The notes under the pieces: generated by a model | Database searches by the model: none | What the model was told of the DNA's origin: nothing | Seen by the model: only the letters and a program-made list of their open reading frames with translations | Origin: Streptomyces sp. C10-9-1 | GTDB lineage: Bacteria > Actinomycetota > Actinomycetes > Streptomycetales > Streptomycetaceae | NCBI RefSeq assembly: GCF_024497955.1 | Contig: NZ_JANHKP010000016.1 | Location: 117,671-181,670, forward strand | Direction of reading: 5' to 3' | Length of the DNA stretch: 64,000 nucleotides | Shown here: positions 59,964 through 64,000 of the stretch, one piece after another | How the letters are laid out: each line of letters opens with the position of its first letter | Position numbering within the stretch: position 1 is the stretch's first letter | Program-made: the position numbers and the translations under genes

Positions 59964-61646
59964 GTGAACTTCACGCGTTGGAGCGCGATGCTCCCCGGTA
60001 CGCAGCGCCGCGCCGCAGCGCGAGGGACGGACCAAGGGCCTTCCCGGGCACCGCGCGGCGAAGGGGCCGTGCCCGCAGCCCGCGGCCGGTCCGCCCGCCC
60101 CGCCGAGCAGGACGGATCGGCCGTGCCCGCCCTGGAGGACTTCGTCCTGCCGGAGCTGCTGGGCAGTCTGCCCGCCCTGATCGCCCTGGTGTACGGGCCC
60201 GACCACCGGCTCGCCTACGCCAACGACGCCTACACCTCGGCCTTCGGGCACCGCACCCCCGGACTGCCCGCCGTCGACGGCTGCCCGGAACTCGCCGAAC
60301 TCGGTCTCCTCGCGCTGATGGAGCAGGTGCTCCGCAGCGGCAGACCGCGCACCGTGAAGTCGCGCCGGATCCACACCGGCGACGCACCGGCCGGCGGCGA
60401 GGGCTCCTACACCGTGACCTGCCTCCCGGCGGGACGGCGGGACGGCGACCCCGCCCAGGCCGGCGTGCTGATCTTCGCCACCGACGTCACCGACCACGCC
60501 GTGGCGGCCGAGCGGCTCCGCGCCAGCGAGCGCCGCCACCGCGAGACGGCGGTGACCCTCCAGCGCTCCCTGCTGCCCCAGGAGCTGGAGCAGCCGGACG
60601 ACCTGCGCTTCGCGGCCACCTACCAGCCCGGCGGCACCGACGCCGCGGTCGGCGGCGACTGGTACGACGTCATCACCCTCGGCGCCGGCCGCACCGCGGT
60701 GGTGATCGGCGACGTGATGGGCCGCGGGGTCCGTGCGGCCGCGGTGATGGGGCAGCTCCGCACCGCCGTGCGCGCCTACGCCCGACTGGACCTGCCTCCC
60801 TACGAGGTGCTCCAACTGCTCGACGGCCTCGCCGCGGAGATCGACGCCAGCCAGATCGCCACGTGCGTGTACGCGGTCCACGATCCCAACGAGGGGCGCC
60901 TGGCCTACGCCTCCGCGGGCCATCTGCCCATCCTCGTCCGCGACGCCGACGGATGCGTCCGCCGTGCCGAGGAGCCCACCGGCCCGCCGCTCGGCACGGG
61001 CGGCTGGCTCCACACCTCGGGCAGCATCGCCCTGCCGCCCGGTTCGACCGCCGTCCTCTACACGGACGGGCTGGTCGAGCGCCGCCGCGAGGACATCGAC
61101 GAGGGGGTCGCGGCCCTGGAGCGCGCACTGGCGGGGGCCACCGGCTCCCCGCAGGTCGTCTGCGACCGTCTGATCCGCTCGCTGGGCGTGACCGCGGAGC
61201 ACGACGACGACGTCGCCGTGCTGGTCCTCCAGCACCCGGCGCGCGACGGCGCCGACGCCGAGCTCTTCCACAACGCCGCGCTGGACCTCCTCGGCGGCCA
61301 CGAGGCCGCCCCGCGGGCGAGGGCGTTCGCCTCGGGGGTCCTCGCCTCCTGGCGCTTCTCGCCCGAGCTCCACGACCTCGGCGTACTGGCGGTCAGCGAA
61401 CTGGTCGGCAACTCCCTCCAGCACGGCGTCCCCCCGATGCGGCTGCGGCTCCGCCGCACGGACCGGCGGCTGATCATCGAGGTGACGGACGGGGACGAGC
61501 ACCTTCCGCGGCGCCGCCGGGTCGAGACCGAGGACGAGGCGGGCCGCGGCATCTCGATCATCGCGACCATCGCCTCGTCCTGGGGGTCCCGCCGCACACC
61601 CGGCGGAGGCAAGGCGGTGTGGTGCGAGTTCGCCCTGCCTTCCTGA
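59964..61646 (+). CDS. PAS-SpoIIE phosphatase with C-terminal HATPase_c (anti-sigma-like) domain
   Basis: The 560-residue protein has a PAS-like sensor (about residues 65-180, LPALIALVYGPDHRLAYANDAY), a PP2C/SpoIIE phosphatase (about 205-420: VGGDWYDVITL, IGDVMGRGVRAA, LYTDGLVERR, HDDDVAVLVL) and a GHKL ATPase (about 435-560: VSELVGNSLQHG, GRGISIIATIASSWG). Phosphatase and RsbW-like kinase domains in one chain suggest it sets the phosphorylation of an anti-sigma antagonist; the partner is not in the window. GTG 59964 is preceded by TTGAGGCTTGAAAG, a moderate site. It converges closely (22 bases) on the MFS gene. Confidence 0.9.
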   Translation: MNFTRWSAMLPGTQRRAAARGTDQGPSRAPRGEGAVPAARGRSARPAEQDGSAVPALEDFVLPELLGSLPALIALVYGPDHRLAYANDAYTSAFGHRTPGLPAVDGCPELAELGLLALMEQVLRSGRPRTVKSRRIHTGDAPAGGEGSYTVTCLPAGRRDGDPAQAGVLIFATDVTDHAVAAERLRASERRHRETAVTLQRSLLPQELEQPDDLRFAATYQPGGTDAAVGGDWYDVITLGAGRTAVVIGDVMGRGVRAAAVMGQLRTAVRAYARLDLPPYEVLQLLDGLAAEIDASQIATCVYAVHDPNEGRLAYASAGHLPILVRDADGCVRRAEEPTGPPLGTGGWLHTSGSIALPPGSTAVLYTDGLVERRREDIDEGVAALERALAGATGSPQVVCDRLIRSLGVTAEHDDDVAVLVLQHPARDGADAELFHNAALDLLGGHEAAPRARAFASGVLASWRFSPELHDLGVLAVSELVGNSLQHGVPPMRLRLRRTDRRLIIEVTDGDEHLPRRRRVETEDEAGRGISIIATIASSWGSRRTPGGGKAVWCEFALPS

Positions 61647-61668
61647 GGCGATCCGCGACGGGGCGGTG

Positions 61669-63003
61669 TCAGCGGCTCCCGGCGGCAGCCGGCGAGCGGG
61701 GTGCCTCCGAAGCGCCCGGGTGCCCCTCGCCCCGGGGCCGGTGCACGGCCACGACCCGGGAGTTCGCGGCGAGCCACGGCCGGTCCTGCTCCGGTGCGAG
61801 GCGCCGGCCCAGCCGCAGCGCCAGCACGGTGATGCCGAGCGAGAACAGGACGAAGGTGACGATGTAGGGGCCGTGCAGGGTGGCTCCCATCGGACCGCCC
61901 ACGGCCGGGCCGACGGCCAGCGCGAGCTGCTTGACCAGTGCGAACGCCGAGTTGTACTGGCCGACCATCGATGCGGGCGCCAGGTCCGCGACCAGCGGGG
62001 CGACGGTCGGGGAGAGCATGGACTCCCCCAGTCCGAAGAGCGCGTAGGTGGAGATGAACGCGGCCGTGGCCATCGCCTGACCGCCGTGGCCGAGCCCGGC
62101 GTAGCCCGCGGCGATCCAGGCCACCGCCCAGATCAGACCGACCGAGGCGATCACCTTGGTGCGGCTGCGGCGCTCCACGAACCTCAGCACGAGGAACTGC
62201 GCGGCCACGATCACGGCGGTGTTCGCCGCGAGGGCGGTGCCCAGGGTGGCGGGCGCGATCCCGGCGGCCTCGGTCCCGTAGGCGGCGAGACCCGACTCGA
62301 ACTGGCCGTAGCAGGCGAAGAACAGCACGAACCCCAGGACGAGCAGCTGCACCATGGCGCGGTGGCCCAGCAGCGCCCGCAGACCGCCCCCGCCCGGTGC
62401 GGTGGGGCGCGTGCCTGCCGGTGCGCTCGGCCGGGGCAGCCGGATGGTCAGCGCCATCCCGGCCAGGACCAGGAACATCACGGCCTCGATGCCGAACAGC
62501 AGCGTGAAGCTGGACGGCCGGCTCTCGTCGACGAGGTGCCCGCCGATCAGCCCGCCGACCCCGAGCCCGAGGTTCTGGAGGAAGAACTGCGTGGCGAAGG
62601 CGCGGGTGCGTGTCGTCGCGTCCGAGCACCAGACGATCATGGTGGCCAGCGCGGGCTGCATGACGGCCGTGCCGGCGCCCAGCAGGGCCGCGGACCCGAC
62701 GGCGGCGGGTACGTCCGTGGCGAGGCCGAGCCCCGCGGCACCGACGGACGCCAGCAGCGCGGCACCCACGAGCACGGGCAGCGGTCCGCGCCGGTCGACG
62801 ACGCGCCCCGTGAACGGCAGAACCGCGAGGGCGGCCATGGCGAACACCGCGAGCACCACGCCCGCGGTCGTCGCCCCCAGCTCCCGCACCTGCGCCACAT
62901 AGACGTACAGATAGGGAACGGTGAAGCCGAGCCCGAACGCGCTCAGCGCGTTCCCTGCCTGGATCCGGCGCATCGCCGCGCCCTTCGCCCTGGTCACACT
63001 CAC
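61669..63003 (-). CDS. MFS transporter, drug-efflux type
   Basis: The 444-residue protein has 12 hydrophobic segments and the MFS motif A region (FTGRVVDRRGPLPVLV between helices 2 and 3). Motif-C-like Gly-rich helix 5 sequence (FLQNLGLGVGGLIGGHLVDE) suggests efflux. Helices are separated by short loops except a Pro/Gly-rich loop after helix 6. GTG 63003 is the first reasonable start; GTG 62997 or ATG 62973 are alternatives. It is divergent from the MarR gene across a 136-bp region containing a palindrome, the classic arrangement of a MarR-controlled drug pump. Confidence 0.9.
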   Translation of the reverse strand: MSVTRAKGAAMRRIQAGNALSAFGLGFTVPYLYVYVAQVRELGATTAGVVLAVFAMAALAVLPFTGRVVDRRGPLPVLVGAALLASVGAAGLGLATDVPAAVGSAALLGAGTAVMQPALATMIVWCSDATTRTRAFATQFFLQNLGLGVGGLIGGHLVDESRPSSFTLLFGIEAVMFLVLAGMALTIRLPRPSAPAGTRPTAPGGGGLRALLGHRAMVQLLVLGFVLFFACYGQFESGLAAYGTEAAGIAPATLGTALAANTAVIVAAQFLVLRFVERRSRTKVIASVGLIWAVAWIAAGYAGLGHGGQAMATAAFISTYALFGLGESMLSPTVAPLVADLAPASMVGQYNSAFALVKQLALAVGPAVGGPMGATLHGPYIVTFVLFSLGITVLALRLGRRLAPEQDRPWLAANSRVVAVHRPRGEGHPGASEAPRSPAAAGSR

Positions 63004-63054
63004 CTACTTCATGGTTCTGCGGCCCGCTCCGGGGCCGACTGGACGACTGAAGCC

Positions 63055-63065
63055 TGAAGACTTCA
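63055..63065. promoter_or_regulatory. Candidate MarR operator
   Basis: TGAAG-A-CTTCA is an 11-bp inverted repeat midway between the divergent MFS and MarR genes, in the most AT-rich part of the region. The next 30 bases (ACTAAAGTTCGATGTTTAAC) also look like operator or promoter sequence. Confidence 0.45.
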
Positions 63066-63139
63066 AAACTAAAGTTCGATGTTTAACTCTACACATCCAA
63101 GGACTTCAACGCCAACGGGTACGTGCCATACTTCGCCGC

Positions 63140-63706
63140 ATGCCTACCGAGACCCCCGGGGCTCCCGCGTCCGGCCCCCAGGAGCCGAGCCTCGACGAAC
63201 AGATCGCCGCGTATCAGCGGGAGTACGGCGACCTCGACCCCCAGGTCGAGAAGGTGGTCTCGGCCCTCGGCCGACTCAACCGGCGCATGAACGTCGCCTA
63301 CGGGCGGCAGCTGGCGGACCTCGGGATCAGCAACGCCGAGTGGGAGGTGCTGAAGACCCTCGTCCTCTCGGGAGAGCCCTACCGGCTCGGACCCGGCGAG
63401 CTCGCCAAGCGCCTCGGGCTCACCCCGGCCGCGATGACGCACCGGATCGACCGCATGGCCTCCGAAGGGCTCGTCACCCGGGACCGGGACGAGAGCAACC
63501 GGGTGAGGGTGATCGTCGAACTCACGGACGAGGGCCGGACCAGGTGGCTGGAGGCCATGCGGATGGCCACGACCTTCGAGGAGGACCTCCTCCAGGACCT
63601 CGTCGGGGAGGACCGTGCACTGCTGGGCGAGATGCTGATCCGGGTCCTGCGGCGGGTGGAGCACGACCAGCCGGACGCCGGAGGCAGGCTCACCGACCTG
63701 GAGTGA
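63140..63706 (+). CDS. MarR-family transcriptional regulator
   Basis: The 188-residue product has a helical N-terminal dimerisation stretch and the winged HTH at about residues 85-140 (GPGELAKRLGLTPAAMTHRIDRMASEGLVTRDRDESNRVRV), the family fingerprint with the DxRxxRV wing. The C-terminal helices (TFEEDLLQDLVGEDRALLGEMLIRVL) complete the dimer. Ligand binding should release the DNA. ATG 63140 has no Shine-Dalgarno; CATACT lies seven bases upstream, so it is probably leaderless. It presumably represses the divergent MFS gene and itself. Confidence 0.93.
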   Translation: MPTETPGAPASGPQEPSLDEQIAAYQREYGDLDPQVEKVVSALGRLNRRMNVAYGRQLADLGISNAEWEVLKTLVLSGEPYRLGPGELAKRLGLTPAAMTHRIDRMASEGLVTRDRDESNRVRVIVELTDEGRTRWLEAMRMATTFEEDLLQDLVGEDRALLGEMLIRVLRRVEHDQPDAGGRLTDLE

Positions 63707-64000
63707 GGGGCCGGGTGCGCAGCGCGTCGCCTGGTCCGAGCCGGCGGCCCGGCAGGGGTTCCGGCGGGACCCGGGAGCGCGGCCGCCGGGATCCTGTTCC
63801 CGGGAGTTGACACACTCCTCACCGATCCGTAAAGTTCTTCGGGTTGCCGCTGGGCCGTAACGGTTCTTCGGTAACCATCCCCGCCGCGGATGCGGCACCC
63901 AACCTCAGCACGAACTCCCGGACGGGATCGAATTCGGCGTGCCCGAATTCCTTTCGAACGCTCGATTATGAGCGGACCGGGAAATCCGCTAGAGTTCGGG
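63707..64000 (+). promoter_or_regulatory. Intergenic end of window with a near-consensus promoter
   Basis: TTGACA (63807-63812), a 17-base spacer and TAAAGT (63830-63835) form the best sigma-70-type (HrdB) promoter in the window, reading rightwards. Downstream are a GAATTCGG/CCGAATTC hairpin (63930-63950), the repeat CGCTC-GATTAT-GAGCG (63958-63973) and TAGAGT (63990-63995), a second -10-like box. The gene served lies beyond the window. Confidence 0.6.

Overview
The window is chromosomal core DNA of a Streptomyces species or a very close actinobacterial relative. The evidence is very high GC with strong third-position G/C bias, many GTG starts, and genes typical of that genus: bldC, an AtrA-type TetR regulator, an Lsr2-like nucleoid protein, valine dehydrogenase, DUF3073, a SpoIIE-type phosphatase and a sigma factor carrying a sugar-binding tail. 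Gene content and order match, from memory, the S. coelicolor segment around SCO4067-SCO4122. I see no prophage, transposase, CRISPR array or biosynthetic gene cluster.

Layout. 1-7.1 kb: end of dnaX, purD, a degenerate M48-like membrane protein, a dimethylformamidase-like protein, purC. 7.4-11.8 kb (minus strand): a NarL/DesR-type two-component system and an ABC-2 exporter bracketed by two identical tRNA-Gly(GCC) genes, then a third, structurally odd tRNA-Gly(UCC). 11.9-20.7 kb: an Lsr2-like protein, purSQL, a DinB/maleylpyruvate-isomerase-like protein, a META lipoprotein and purF-purM. With purD and purC these supply most early steps of IMP synthesis. 20.8-29.2 kb: DUF3073, valine dehydrogenase, a conserved hypothetical, bldC, a small CPxCH protein, tRNA-Asp and a giant HrpA helicase. 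29.3-36 kb: a DsbA-like/CcdA thiol-redox pair, a tRNA-Phe/Asp/Glu cluster, a metallophosphoesterase, a minimal zincin and two CrcB fluoride channel subunits. 36-43.7 kb: DEAD-box helicase with an RGG-like tail, tRNA-Lys, MarC, a GNAT-AAA fusion, the nitric-oxide pair nsrR/hmp and an initiator tRNA. 43.8-50.5 kb: a membrane PP2C phosphatase, an M23 peptidase behind a c-di-AMP (ydaO) riboswitch, PrsW, trmB and lhgO. 50.5-64 kb: an NsdA-like TPR regulator, a degenerate asparagine-synthase-like protein, the membrane-tethered ECF sigma factor, atrA, type II NADH dehydrogenase, a SpoIIE phosphatase with its own anti-sigma-like kinase domain, and a divergent MFS/MarR pair.

The most unusual item is the tRNA-Gly(UCC) at 11738-11809. 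Its acceptor, D and anticodon stems are perfect, but the tertiary elbow is altered (A18, G55) and the T stem is bulged. Its GUGC T-loop entry matches, from memory, the staphylococcal tRNA-Gly species reserved for cell-wall glycine bridges. Other points worth a second look are the c-di-AMP riboswitch, the ECF sigma factor with a C-terminal membrane/sugar-binding module, several pseudo-enzymes (M48-like, AsnB-like), a GNAT-AAA fusion, near-identical palindromes in front of purS and between vdh and its divergent neighbour, and many apparent leaderless starts.
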